Below are positions 13,701-26,249 of a stretch of DNA of 64,000 nt, in pieces. This DNA is from Raphanus sativus (Eukaryota; Streptophyta; Magnoliopsida; Brassicales; Brassicaceae): positions 17,755,407 through 17,819,406 of the forward strand of contig NC_079515.1 in assembly GCF_000801105.2 (NCBI RefSeq), in the 5' to 3' direction. The translations under genes and the position numbers were made by a program. The first letter of the stretch is position 1. Each line of letters begins with the position of its first letter. The notes beneath the pieces are model-generated. The model ran no database searches. It worked only from the letters and a program-made list of their open reading frames with translations, and had not been told where the DNA came from.

Positions 13701-13941
13701 TCAGGTTGCTAGGATGATTGACAAGACTGTACAGAATCGGATTACATCTCTGAATTATCGCTACAAACCTAGGTTACAAGGACTGATGCAAAGATGGTTT
13801 AGTGCACACTAAAAACTGTTTCATTTCTTTTATTTCTTTCTTTCGGTCCTAGTCTTGCATTCTGATTCTTTCATATTCTTTGTACATATGATTCATATCC
13901 TTGATCAATAAATTTCAAATTTCATCAAAAAAAAAAAAAAA
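10773..13941 (+). mobile_element. L1-type LINE, 5'-truncated, with poly(A)
   Basis: The element runs from the tail of an endonuclease domain through reverse transcriptase and zf-RVT to a poly(A) run at 13927-13941. The 5' edge is approximate. AAAGTTCACAC at 10762-10772 nearly matches AAAGTTCAAAC straddling the end of the poly(A), a possible imperfect target duplication. ORF1 and most of the endonuclease are missing, as in 5'-truncated LINE copies. Confidence 0.85.
10880..13812 (+). pseudogene. LINE ORF2 protein: reverse transcriptase and zf-RVT, two in-frame stops
   Basis: From the first in-frame ATG at 11035 one frame reads through to 13812, interrupted only by TAG at 13009-13011 and TAA at 13573-13575. 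Landmarks of the non-LTR reverse transcriptase: NKAPGPDGFPMEFYK, DFRPIACCNVLYK, AIKLDISKAFDTVNW, SPYLYVIISN and the catalytic LSFADDIVIFTDG. The C-terminal zf-RVT has CIYCGEPDETRDHLFFACPF and IWRERNDRRHK. The upstream linker (VVATVWNGSEAIFHSRSALK) is joined to earlier residues only through a small indel near 10895. The first stop sits where related LINEs usually have Trp (RFW.D.W), so a G-to-A change is likely. The enzyme would have done target-primed reverse transcription. Confidence 0.9.
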
Positions 13942-13942
13942 G

Positions 13943-15059
13943 TTCAAACCCTTAAATTTTGAGTTTCTGGTATTCAAACAAGTCTTTAAAATGCTCAATC
14001 GAAGTTGCACAATTCAAAACTTTAAAATATTATTTACTTTTCATCTTAGCTTTTATAACTAATATTAATTTTTTTATCACTTTAATCTCTTATATTTATA
14101 TTTCACTTAAATATTTAAATATATCTTTACATATATATATTTTTATTAGTACATAAAACATATAATATTTTAAAATAAAAAATTTTAATAGAAAAGAATC
14201 TTATGTAAAATAGGAATATTGTGCATATGTAATAGAACCATTTCTTGATTTGTATATTCGGTGAAACCAAAATATTCATATATAAGTTGTAAATATTGTA
14301 TTTTCTATGTTTAGTGTGTATTTCTTATATACTTATAAGAGTTTAGTGTTCATGATCATAATCAATTATTATTAAAGTTGATGACTAAATATTCATAACC
14401 AATTATTATATATGATCATAATCAATTATTATTAAAGTTGATGACTGAATACTCATACAAAAATATTTAAAGATTTTTTGAGATTTTTTTGTTGGAATAA
14501 TCCACCTTCAAATCTTCATTTTGGTTATCATCCACCCTTAAAAGAAGTTTATGTGTTGCAGATAGAAGCAAATATGTTATAAAAGGATAACCCATAAGTT
14601 AAAGAAAAGTGTCAATTAAGGAGTAATATTTAATTGTTTAATTTAAAAAACCCACCAAACTTGTAACCACCAACTAACATGCATACATCATACATGCATA
14701 TATATGCTCACTTCATTGATCCTATCTAATGCTGTCCAATGAGTTTATGTTTACATGGAATTTATTATTCCTTATCCTGGCAATAATTAATATAAGTATT
14801 CAAATCTGCTGAACAGGATGAATGCAAGAAAACTAAAAGAATGGCTAAATAAATATATTATGACCATTTGAACTATTTGACACGATCAAAGTTTTCTTTT
14901 TTTTTTAACACTGTGAAACTTCATTCATCAAGAACAACAATGCATGCAACATTAGTTTGAACTAACATTGGTTTTATTATTCTTATTTTCCTCACTATTA
15001 TTATAAGTATCAATTAGCGGATGTATTTTGTTGCTATTTGTTTTTCATGTTAATATTAA
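13943..15059. other. AT-rich intergenic stretch with a direct repeat
   Basis: No gene seen. GATCATAATCAATTATTATT plus the next 20 or so bases occurs at 14353-14395 and again at 14413-14455, a 60-bp period tandem copy differing at a few bases. Segment 14745-14905 is a diverged copy of sequences at 17107-17240 and 17270-17480 (shared GCAAGAAAACTAAAAG and TATGACCATTTGAACTATTT). Confidence 0.5.
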
Positions 15060-16440
15060 GGCTGAACAAAATATCTGAATCCAAAAATTGAACCGATTTC
15101 GTTCCTAAAAAGTAATACCAACTCCGAATGGAAATTGATTAAATATCCAAATTATTCTAAATTTTGGTATTTAGAAAACTGAAACTGAATCTGACCCGAA
15201 CCAAAGTATTTCAGATATCCGAAAGTATCTAAAATAGATTATATACTTATATATATTAATTATTTTTAGATTTAATGTATATAAAACATCAAAAATATAT
15301 CTGAAACTTTTAAGTTGGTTTAAATACTTGAAAATATATATCAATAATCAAAAGTAAATATCTAAAATATTTAAAGTATACTCAAAACACCAAAAGTACT
15401 TAAAATAATTATTGATTCTCTGTCCAAATATTTAAATCAAACCAATTTATAAGTTAAGTTTAGGTATTCTAACATATGATATTCAAATTTATATGTAATA
15501 TTTTTTTTAATATATTTTGGGAGATTTAAAATTATAATGTATTTTTAAAAATTTTAAAATAATTTAAATTGGTTATCTGAACCCGATCCAAACCCACAAA
15601 TATCTGAATAGAATCTGAACCGTAATTTAGAAATATCCGAATAGGACTGAGATCTTTGACCCTAGAAAATCGAAACCCAAACATACCCGAATCGAACCCG
15701 AATGAGTACTCGCAGGCCTGGGCATTCGGGTATCCGTTTGGGTTCGGATCAGGTTTATGCTCCTTGGTCCCATACTAAAATTTTATTAGTACGGGTCGGG
15801 TTCAGATAATAACATTTCGGGTTTAATTCAAAATTATATTGCATCCTAAACCCATAAAGTAATCATATATCATTCGTATTCAGATTATATCGGTTCAGAT
15901 AAAACCGAAATAAAGAAAAACAAAAATATAAAACGAAACATAAAGAAAAACACATAAATAAAACAAAATTAATCTATCACACATAAAATTGATAAAATAA
16001 CAGTAAAATGTTAAGTCAAGTTTGAAAACAAATATCATTTGTAAACAATATGCATTACTTATAAAGAATAGGTTTTTTATTTCAATGAATAAATTATAAA
16101 ATACTTATTTATAGCTAATTGTGTAATTAAATCATTTATTAAAATTCTAATATCTGTTTTTATATATCATATTACCACAAATATTGAATTTAATAATTGA
16201 AATACTTATATATATTTCAAAAATTTATATTGACTACTAATTTCGGATTTTTGGGTTACCCATTTTGATTCAGTTAATAACAATTCTGGTTCGGAAATTT
16301 TACCACCCTACAAGACCCATTGGGGTATTTTTACATTTCGGATTGGATAATGGGTCAGGTTTTTGGGTTTGGATTCGGTACGGATTTCGGGTTCCAAATT
16401 TATGCCCATGTCTAGGTACCCGAACGCCCACCCCTATCCA
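15060..16440. repeat. Unclassified interspersed repeat rich in GGGTTCGG/ATCCGAA words
   Basis: The stretch is full of CCGAACC, ATATCCGAA, GGGTTCGGAT and similar words in both orientations (15100-15250, 15580-15800, 16240-16440), with a CAGGCCTGGGCATTCGGGTA core at 15714. The same vocabulary recurs at 18230-18450, 36840-37500 and 42540-43160. It looks like a dispersed non-coding repeat common in crucifers; no terminal structure or coding sequence was identified. Confidence 0.45.
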
Positions 16441-16599
16441 CAATTATATATCATATATGTGTCATCATATAATTAATGTATTTTATACGTACCATCATAT
16501 AAGTAATCATATAATTAATAGTATTTTATACATATCATCATATAAATACTCACATATATTATATTTTAAAACTGAATGTGAAATATAAAAACTGTAATT

Positions 16600-17106
16600 T
16601 AAGTTGGTATATGAAATTGGACTTTGTATTGTATTTTTCTAATATATATTGAAAACATTTTTTTAATAATGGTTATTGAAATTTTGTTTTTTAGTAAAAA
16701 TAAAAATTTGAATATATGTATATTTTGAATCAATTTTCGATATAAATCAACTTTAAATGATTATTTTGATTTGAAATATGTATGTAAAATTTAAATATTT
16801 TAATGATTATTTTAGACCAATGATATTTTTAGGTAATCAGATTAGCTTATTTTCGTTCATAATATAATGGATTTTTAAATTTTTTTAATAAAATAACTCA
16901 TTACTTTTTTCTTTAATATATTGCTATTTATGTTTTTAAACAACATTATATCTTTTTATAGTGATATTCATGTTTTCTTTTTTAAATTGCTCCAAATAAA
17001 CCTCGTTTTTAAAACTGCTATCTATATTTTCAAACAAACTTTTTAAAAAATTGATATTCATGTTTCCAAACAAACATAATTTGTACTTTAGTTTTAATAA
17101 TATAGA
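16600..17106 (-). mobile_element. Helitron 5' end, truncated
   Basis: Read on minus from 17106 the sequence starts TCTATATTATTAAAACTAAA, preceded by A, and shares the CATGTTTCCAAACAA word with the Helitron at 8863-9504. No CTAG hairpin end was found to the left, so the left limit is arbitrary. Confidence 0.5.
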
Positions 17107-17839
17107 TATTTTCTGAGCAAGGTAGATTCAAGAAAACTAAAAGCATGACAAACAAATATTATGACCAGTTTAGCTAAAAAAAAAAACAAATATTATGACC
17201 ATTTGAACTATTTGACACAATAAAGTAAATCCTACAAAATATCTATAAAAAGCATTGGTTTGATAGCTTTATGCCAACATGGGATTTATTATTCTTATTT
17301 CTTAATAATAATAAGTATCAAAATATGCTGCGCCGAGTGACGCAAGAAAACTAAAAGCACGCAAAAAAATATATTATGAGTATATGACCATGTATTTGCG
17401 CCCAAAAAAAATGAGTATGACCATGTAATCTTTTTTTTTTTCTGAAAAAGGCCATGTAAACGTTTTTGACTGGATACAATCAAAGTTTATTTGACGATAC
17501 AAAAAAAAAGTTCAGTTCAACTAAATATCTACAAACATGCATAATACATTAATTTAGAGGCTAGACAAATAAACCAAATCCAGAAATTTAAAAAAGGAAT
17601 CTAAATTGTCTGAATCATATACAAATACCCAATGGATTTTATGGTATTTCAGGTGATGAATTTTATCCTAATTAAACCTGAACTCAATATTCGAAAAGAC
17701 TAAAATTTTAAAATCACAACAAAAAAACTTGTACCAACCTGATTCATTCTCTAATATGTATCTAAAACACACTAAGAGATTACTGAGCATCTTAAATAAT
17801 TATCTACTACATGAACAATTAACTCAAATATCTAATCTA

Positions 17840-17844
<5 letters not shown>

Positions 17845-17877
<33 letters not shown>
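17845..17877. repeat. (AT)n microsatellite
   Basis: About 16 AT units in a row, seen directly. Confidence 0.9.
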
Positions 17878-17880
<3 letters not shown>

Positions 17881-18532
17881 TTGTCATCAATATAAATATA
17901 TTTTATTTGGTCAATATTAATATTTTCATGTTTTGACAACTTCATTTGAAGTTCAGTTATGAATACGTTTAAACAATGTTGTTGTTTATTTAAAGTTTAG
18001 TTTCTAATTGTTAATTTTAATTTGTTTACATTTCATTATGTATTATTCTTGTTTGTATAAAGTTTTGGTTTGTAATGAAATATGATTTGTCTAATGTTCT
18101 CATTTATAGTTTATGGAGGATTCTTTTTTGTTGATAGAAAAGTTTCTAAAAGTTATTTTGAATGACAACAATATGGTTTGAGGATGCCAACTACATAAAA
18201 TTATTGAAAATATTAGAGTATGTGAAGTTTAATCAAGTATAAATTAATTTTTTAAAACCGATAAATCGAATAATATCCAGGACAGTAACAATTTCGTATT
18301 CAACTGGATCTTGGACATGTATCTAAGGCCGAACCAAACCTAATTAAACCAAAACTGAATCTGGTTCTAACTTTTATAATATCTTAATGGGACAGAAATT
18401 CATAAATCCAATAAATCCAAACAAACCCGATCCAGATTACCTAGTCTTATATTAATTTGAATCCAGTGCAATATTAATTGTTATAATATTAATTTGTGAT
18501 ATTAGCTTTTTTAATGGCAACATAATTTATTG

Positions 18533-18604
<72 letters not shown>
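18533..18604. repeat. (AT)n microsatellite, interrupted
   Basis: About 36 AT units with one phase slip, followed by GTGTGTGG. Confidence 0.9.
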
Positions 18605-18610
<6 letters not shown>

Positions 18611-20152
18611 GTTGAGATATAGTTGGAAACTATTTTATTTCTATAATTTCCTTGAAGTTTCAATTAAATTGACGCATGATTAGTTATTACACCTGCATAA
18701 GGTAATAAAACATAGCTTAATAATGAAATCGTGGAAAAAATAATTAAACTACTAATGAAGTTATGTAATATTAAAAATTTGAAGAGGAAAAACTGCAGAA
18801 TATTTTTGAATAATTGGATAAATTTTGTTGAATGTTAGAGTACATATGAGATTGATTAAATATTTTGTATAGTATTTTAATTTATTTAAATAATTATTAA
18901 TAATAAAAATAACTAAAATTTATTAGAAATATTTAAATTCTTATTATAATATTTAAATTATTTTTCAATCCTTTTAATAATATATTTATATCTTATAATA
19001 TTATAGAACAAAATATAGTATAGTTTTATTTATAACATAATTGCTTATCATTAAAAATGAGATTTTATTATAATACCATAAAATTACCATATAGAGGTGA
19101 AGCTATGTGCTGAGTTGGTGGGGCAGTTTTGCACTATGATTTTTTTAAAAAATTATTTTAGTTTTATAAAAAATATCATAATATCTCTGTTGAAATTTTA
19201 AATTTTTTAAATGCAGTAATAATGTTTTTTTACTTTTGTCCCAGATAAAAGTTGTTTCTAGATTTGTCACTAAATACTCATTTTCAAGAATACATTTAAT
19301 CACTAATACATTAACATTTGGGTTTAAGATTTAATAATTATTATTTAGTGTTTACTGATTATTGTTTAAGGTCCAGTATTTAATAGGTGAGATTGGGTTT
19401 ATATATTTTTATAAATAGTCATTAAACATTTATAATAATTTAAGAAGCTTATTTAATCTTTATTTTTAACAATTTTAAGGTATTTGTGAAAATGGTCATA
19501 TTTTAATATAAATTTGGAAATGGTATCAAGTTTGTGACAGAATTAGAATTCTCCTTCAAAACATTTGTTACTATTTATTTAAAAGTTTAAAATAGTACTA
19601 TTACATAATTAAATAATATAAAATGTTAATTTCATAAATACTTTATCATATCTCTTTTCCATTAAAAACTTTAGTTGTTCTATTCTGCTCTGGTTATCCA
19701 TACCATCTCAAGTATTAGTAATATAATAGTTTTTTGATGAAAAAAAAAAAACAAGAATGTAAACTTACATTTGTTTTTCCTTTTTGGAACACAACTTAAT
19801 TTCATTAGAATTAAACTATTTGGTTACACAATTAGAAAAACATATTCATCCTCTTTGATTGAAAGCATAAACTACAACAATGCAAAATAAATGGGATAAT
19901 TCTTCATATGAAGATGACAGCAAATTAGAGATGGATCTTAAATGAGTCGCAATAACCTTCAAATTATCCACTTTCTCTGATATTATCGAGCAACCAGTCT
20001 TAATCACCAAATAAAAAATTGGAATTCTCCTATAGTTTCCCTTCGCTACCATCAGCATCATCTAGAAAAAAATCAGAGGTATGTCTCTCTTACTCAAAGT
20101 CTAAACTCTCAACTTTCAACTCATGTTCTGTATCGATTCTGGTATGTGAATT

Positions 20153-23100
20153 TTTTTTTTGAATGAAATGTTAAATTTGATTCAAAGAAAAATATACTTT
20201 GTTACAGCATGTGCTGCTTTGTTTTTTACTTTTTCAAATAGAGGAAGAAAAGAAACCAAAACTATGTTCCCACAGAAACTATCCAGACTTGAAAGAAGTC
20301 TTGGTACCTAAGAGACATAATCCTGTTTTTAATCATATTTTCAACCATTCTGAAGAGGCTCTCCAGAGGCCGAGGGTTCTCTCCATGTTTTCTTGCATTG
20401 CGCTCTCGCCAAATCATATACACTGCCGTCTGGAAGATATATCGAGCTAGAAAGTTCTCAACATGTGAAAGCTTTAGCTGAGACATAAAAACCAGGATGG
20501 CATTCCACTCCTCAGTGTACTTGTTCCCCATGATCTTGCTCATCAACTTATACCATAAAGTAGAGAAGTAAGAACAGTCGAAAAATAGGTGATTCCGCGT
20601 CTCCAAGTGTTGATTACAAAGCACACAGTTCACATCAACGCCTATATTCCAAGCAGCCATTCGGTTCCCTGTAGTAAGCCGGTTACGTATAAAGCCAAGT
20701 ACAGAAGCGAAACTTTGGTGTAGCATGACTGAACCAAATTCCCTTATGCCAAGACACCTTATCTCCCGTGGATCGTATGTGATTCCATGTATCTCAGGTG
20801 CTAAACTGAGTTTTATAGACGTGTTTCCCTCTCCAAAGAACCACATCCTCTGCATCAGTTTGATTCAATGAGCAGAGCTGTTGTTCAATGATGATAAGTC
20901 GTTCTTGGCGATGAGCTCGTCTTCTTCTCTTTGTCCTCGCTGTCTTAACAGTATCATGCTGGCCTATACCCATGTCAATCTGACCCCGTTGGCCTATGGT
21001 GCCCATCAAACAAGCCCCAGAAGACCATTGATCATACCAAAAGGAAGTCGACTCTCCGTTATGAACCTCAACTTTGCAGAATTGTCGAGCAAGAGGTCTA
21101 ATTTTTTAAAAAAATCTCCTTTGGCGACCAGATTGATACATTCTTAAGGATGGTTGAGTTAATCCAGTTTACCCAAAGAGATGACTTATTCGAGATCAAC
21201 CTCCATAGGATCTTGAGCTGAGTGACCTTGTTCATGTCTTTTAGAGATCTGAGACCAAGCCCTCCTTCTTCTTTAGGGCGACAAACTTCTTCCCATGAGA
21301 GTTTTGCTTTTCTTGGATTGACATCACTACCAGACCATACAAAAGCTGAGCATATCTTATCAATTTCTCTTATACATGCTTGAGGGAGCCTAAAAGCAGA
21401 CAGCCAAAAGCTGGAGATACTCCATATCACTGATCCTAGGAGTTCCAGCCGACCTGCATACGATAAGACCCTGTTCTTCCATGATCCAATGCGGTTTTGG
21501 ATTGTTTCAATAAGGGGTTGATAGTCAGTACTCGACATGCTCTTAGTAGTTAGAGGCAACCCTAAGTAGCGGACTGGAAGTTGATCCATTTTGAAGTGAA
21601 ACATATTCGCAATCTCCAACTGATTTGCTTCTGTTACTCCTCCCATATAAATGGTCGATTTTTCCATACTGATTCTTAGCCCAGAATACTTCGCAAACTG
21701 GTAAAAGACTCCAACGATACCCTCCACTGATTGCATTTTCCCATCAGTGATCACCATGAGGTCATCTGCAAATGTTAAGTGTGTAAGTCCTTGATTCTAA
21801 CAGCGTGGGTGGAAACCAAATTTTTGTACGCTTGCTGTTCTGTCTAAGAGTTTAGAGAGAACATCCATAACAATTACAAACAGGTATGGGGATAGTGAAC
21901 AGCCTTGTCACATACCTCTCGTACTCTGAAAATAGCCAGACAGCTCACCATTAATCTGAACTGAAAATGATGCTGTGGAGATGCATTAAGAAATCCAGTG
22001 AATGAACTCTTGGGGAAAATTCATAGAGCTGAGGATGTTGAGAAGGAAAGGCCATTGAACATAATCAAATGTTTTTGAGATATCGATCTTGATAGCACAT
22101 CTAGATGATATGTGGTCTTTGTGATAATCCTTCACAATCTCGGTAGCTAGCAGCAGATTTTCTATTAAGAGTCTCTCACTGACAAACACTGACTGATTTG
22201 CTGAGATAAACTGAGGAAGAATCAGCTTTAATCTGTTGGCAAGGAGTTTAGAAATTACTTTGTAGACTACATTGCAGCAAGAGATCGGTCGATAGTCCCT
22301 CATCTCTGTAGCATATGTTTTCTTTGGAATCAGAGCTAAAATTGTTGAGTTGATTCTTTTGGGTACAAATCCTTTTACAAAGAAAGCCTGAATAGGCACT
22401 ACAAACTCAGCATCGATTATTTCCCAAGTAGATTTGAAAAACTCTGCATTATACCCGTATGGACCTGGTGATTTATTACTTGGCATGTCAAACAGAACTT
22501 GTCTCACTTCTTCTGGTGTAATAGGACATAGCAGAACCTGTTGATCTTGATCTACACAGCTGAAAGGTAGAAGATCCTGAAGTTCCTCTACAGTCATACC
22601 TCTGAAATCATCTGGCTGATGCTGCATAAAATCTTGAAAAAAACCCTTTGCCTCTGCTTTTATTTCGCTTTCATCTGTGACCAGTGTACCGTCTCCGACA
22701 TCTTACTTCCCTGATACCATTAATGGCTTCCCGAGTAGTGATAGCTCGATGATAAGTCTAATTATTTTTATCTCCTACAGATAGCCAGTGTAACTTAGAT
22801 CTCTGCTTGAGGAAAGACTCTTCAAGACCAGCCACAAATTCCCACTTTGAATAAGCTTCACTTTCCAACTGTTGGTTCTGAGCCGAGGGAGAGCGAAGAT
22901 TCAGATCTTGCGCTTTACAGAGTTTCTCATGAGCTTCTCTAGCCTTCTTGACCAGGTTACCCATTTTTTTCTTTAGCCAGATTTCGAATTAAAGGCTTCA
23001 TACTTTTAAGCTTTTTCGAAAACCTGAATAAGGAAGAAGTGGAAAGAATGATTTCCTCTGTTCCTGCCCAATAATCTTTAACCATGGGCTTGAATTCCTC

Positions 23101-23824
23101 TAAAGAAATGACGGCATTAACAAATTTGAATGGTTTCCTTCTTGTGTGACAGACCGGCACAAAGATGTGTATTCTACACCTGAGGTGGTCAGAGCATCCA
23201 CCAGCTTAAAAACAGTAAAATTGGGGGTGTTTCTGTCTCCAAGCATCATTAACTAACACACGGTCTAGTTTCTTTTTCCCCGTTTATTATTCCACGTAAA
23301 GAGAGGTACATGATACGCCATGTCCACCAGAGAGCAGTAGTTCACCGTATCTTGAAACATTCTCATCCCAGGCGTAATGACTGGTGAGCAATCAACATTA
23401 GAATGCTCAGACATATCTAACGTTTCATTGAAGTCTCCCAAAATCATCCAAGGCTTGGCACCAATGATTGGAGAGTTTTGATGATCACATAAGTCCCTCC
23501 ACAACTCCTTCCTTTCTTCATCCAAGTTTGAAGCGTAGACGAAAGAACAGAAAATTCCTCCTGCATCGCATCAATTTTTATTGAACAAGTGACCAGCTGA
23601 CTACTCTTAAAACAAGGAGTCAGTCTCACATTATTCCTCCATACAAGCCAAATCCTACCCAAACGATGATGCTCATAGTTTGTGAGGATTGACCAGTTTT
23701 GAAAAAATAGTTCCCATAAGACAGGAAACCCTTCCTTCTTTCACTTTTGTTTCAATCAAACAACCAAAATCAAACTGCCTCTCCACTAACCACTCTCCAC
23801 CAAAATCAAACTGCCTCTCCACAA
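20153..23824 (-). mobile_element. L1-type LINE inserted in a hAT transposon, 18-bp target duplication
   Basis: The element is minus-oriented. Its poly(A) appears as a T run from 20151. GATTCTGGTATGTGAATT occurs exactly at 20135-20152 and again at 23825-23842, a perfect 18-bp target-site duplication. Sequence right of the second copy is hAT transposase coding sequence. The LINE holds endonuclease, reverse transcriptase and zf-RVT regions but no ORF1, so it is 5'-truncated at the start of the endonuclease. At its 5' end a short unit (CAAACTGCCTCTCCAC) is duplicated at about 23776 and 23809. Confidence 0.93.
20262..23790 (-). pseudogene. LINE ORF2 protein, broken: endonuclease, reverse transcriptase, zf-RVT
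   Basis: Read from right to left: endonuclease start (CLIETKVKEGR near 23730), the endonuclease motif WMILGDFNETLD (23265-23525), a linker with KPFKFVNAVISLEEFKPM (22957-23160), reverse transcriptase with NKSPGPYGYNAEFFK and DYRPISCCNVVYKVISKLL (21986-22627), its C-terminal part with RYLGLPLTTKSMS (21098-21757), and zf-RVT with CVLCNQHLETRNHLFFDC and MIWRERNARKHGE (20262-20855). Each piece is separated by stops or frameshifts, so at least five breaks exist. In the catalytic block PYGYN replaces the usual PDGFN-like residues. It is related to the plus-strand LINE at 10.8-13.9 kb. Confidence 0.9.
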
Positions 23825-23883
23825 GATTCTGGTATGTGAATTGATGATTACTTTGATTGATTCTTCGCTTGATCTTTCTGATG

Positions 23884-25511
23884 CAGATGCCATCCAATGA
23901 ACCTCAACAAATACCAACCTATCAACAGCTAATGGATGAAGATATTGAACACGGGACAGATGAAGATGTTCACACAATAAGCCATGGAAATAAAGAGAAG
24001 AGGAAAGAAAAAGGGAGTAGTGGTTATGGTCAAAGATCAAGGAAGAAGACAAGATATTTTGTTTGGCAACACTAAAACAGACAAGAAAAAGACTACGACA
24101 AATGTAGATATTATGGGACAAAGATGGCTTGTACGACGAAGTCTGGAACTTCTAACTTGAATAAATACTTGGAAGTGTGCAAGTCATACTCTGTGTGGAA
24201 AGGTACAAATAAGTATAACAAAAAGGAAGTGTTAAATCCATATAAAGAAGGGGAACTTTGTTTAGGAAAGGTTTCAAAAACATTGTTACATGAAGCTACA
24301 AACGAGATGATCTTATTAGCTGATTTGCCATTAGCTTTTAGTGGATGTTTTGGTTGGAAACATTTCTTTTCTAAAGTTAAACTCTACCAACCCCAGTCTC
24401 GTGTAATAACTGTACATTTTGTTGATGCCAATTAGAAGTTAAATAATATGATCATTGGCTTCAAGAATGTGTCTGAAAGACGATATCTAAAGTGCTTCTA
24501 GAGGGCTTATCTGAGTGGGATATAAAGAAAGTCTTTTGTATAATAGTGGAAAATGCAACAGAAAACACTTCAGCTACAAAGAAATTCAAAGAAGGATTCA
24601 AGCAACATGAAAATGAAGCACTAGTTCTCAATGCTGACTATCTACGTGTTAGGTGTTCATCGCATATACTGAATCTGATTGTAAAAGAAGGTTTGATAGA
24701 GGTTGATGATAGTTTGTCAGCAATCCATAATGGTATTCAGTATGTAAGGTCATTAGGATAGAAGACCTTACATACTGGATAACATTGTGAATTGCTGATA
24801 AACTATCATCAAACCTCAAATAAACTACGGTATTTTGAGTTTCATGTGGACATGGGAAAGTTTTCAAGGAAAACATTACCATTAAATTTGAAGATCATAT
24901 GGAATTCAACCTATGTACTCTATGCTTGAGCAAGCATTGAAGTTCATATTGGCATTTGAGAAGATGGAGACTGAAGATAAACCTTACAGTGACTACTTCA
25001 TGCAAAATTGTAGAGGGGAAAAAGAGGATTGAACCACCATTTACTCGAGATTGGGAAGAAGCTGAGAGGTTGGTGTATTTCTTATTATGTTTTACAATTC
25101 CACCATGATTCTTTATGCTTCATCATCCACTACTGCCCACAAAATCTACAATGAGATAGTCACTGTTAGTAGGAATATTAGTAAGATATGTAGTTATCAT
25201 GGTCCTGATGAAAAGTTGTTGAAAGTGGATATGAAGGAAAATTGCGGAAGTATTGGAATCCTTTCTCAGAAGCAATTGATAATCTGAAATCAAAAGATTT
25301 TTTAATAAATAAGCTTTTTATCATTGCAAATGTTTATGATCCAAGGAGGAAAATGAATTTTGCTTACTTATGTTTTGAGAAGCATTATGGAAAAGAGAGC
25401 GCATTGAGTATGCACTATTGTGTGAATCTATATTGTATATCTTATAGTGTTTGTATGATGAATACAATAGTAATGAGAAAAAATAATACACAAGAATTAA
25501 GAGAGTGGTGA
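23884..25511 (+). pseudogene. hAT-family transposase, broken
   Basis: Just right of the LINE the hAT reading frame starts with MPSNEPQQIPTY and an acidic, then lysine-rich stretch. A BED zinc finger follows (FVWQH, then CRYYGTKMACTTKSGTSNLN and YLEVCKSY), then EMILLADLPLAFSG and VKLYQPQSR. The middle domain has RVRCSSHILNLIVKEGL (24640-24700). A later part reads KLFIIANVYDPRRKM (25300-25360). Stops and frameshifts separate the blocks, an inverted duplication disrupts 24705-24810, and the C-terminal dimerisation region is not seen. An acceptor-like TTTCTGATGCAG at 23876-23887 suggests a leader intron that the LINE entered. Terminal inverted repeats were not found. Confidence 0.85.
24705..24810. 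repeat. Inverted duplication inside the hAT gene
   Basis: The 47-base arm at 24705-24751 (GATGATAGTTTGTCAGCAAT...) is repeated in reverse complement at 24764-24810 with about five mismatches, separated by a 12-base loop. The second arm interrupts the transposase frame. Confidence 0.9.
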
Positions 25512-26140
25512 GCGGTTGCGAGAAGATAAACACCTATTGCATATTAGGGTCAATGAACATCAGACTTAGCGCTAAAGGAGGAGACGAACTGAGGCTCATA
25601 GATTTGAGGAACATGATGCGATATGAGCCAGAGGTGGGAAAGGGCAAGGCGTGAGCAAGATGTTATGGACTCCCCGGAGCAGAGAACAGTTCGGTGTGAG
25701 CACTGGAGTCCAGACGAACCACCGTGAGAAAGAAAAGTGCCACGACCAATAGAAAAAGACATGTAGACGTTGAAAGAACAGTGACGAAAAAAATCAAACT
25801 TGAAAAAAAACATAGAAAGATAGAATAGAGGCAACGTTGACGAGCTACACTGCCACTTGGCAGCGCTTAAATAGCTGAGCTTGAAAGAGAACCAGGGTGA
25901 CCAATCATGTAGACTTATGTTTTCAGATTTTTAACGAGAATATAGACATTAGACTTACGTTTTGGTGCTTCTTTTATTCTATATTTTTGTTTATTGGTAA
26001 AATATTTGCAAAATGGCTATTTCACAAGATTTCTAATCATGGCCATTATATATCCGTTGAACACTTGTAATCACGTATGCTCATCATTTTGATAGAGTTG
26101 ATTTTCGTCAATATCTTTAGTTATTCATTATTGTCAATGC
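25512..26140. other. Non-coding stretch after the hAT remnant
   Basis: Moderately GC-rich at 25512-25920, then AT-rich. A minus open stretch (25550-25834) has no recognised family. Nothing further supported. Confidence 0.4.
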
Positions 26141-26149
26141 AAACCACCG

Positions 26150-26240
26150 AGCCACGAACATGAGACCTTCCTCTCGGGACCGGTGGGTCTATCATTCACC
26201 AAAACCATCACTATTCCCCACTGAGCTACACGTTTCACCT
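26150..26240 (-). repeat. tRNA-like (SINE-like) fragment
   Basis: On minus: GTGTAGCTCAGTGGGG, a perfect box A pattern (TAGCTCAGTGG), and about 50 bases on GGTCTCATGTTCGTGGC, a degenerate box B. No target duplication was found, so it may be a SINE relic or a chance tRNA-like sequence. Confidence 0.35.
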
Positions 26241-26249
26241 ACGTTTGTT

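Larger units (their letters stand above)
17107..20134. other. AT-rich repeat-laden intergenic region
   Basis: No gene seen. It holds two diverged copies of the AGAAAACTAAAAGCA repeat (17107-17240, 17270-17480), two AT microsatellites, a repeat-like section at 19080-19570 with GGTATCAAGTTTGTGACAG, and a short minus open stretch at 19846-20061 with no recognisable protein. Confidence 0.45.
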
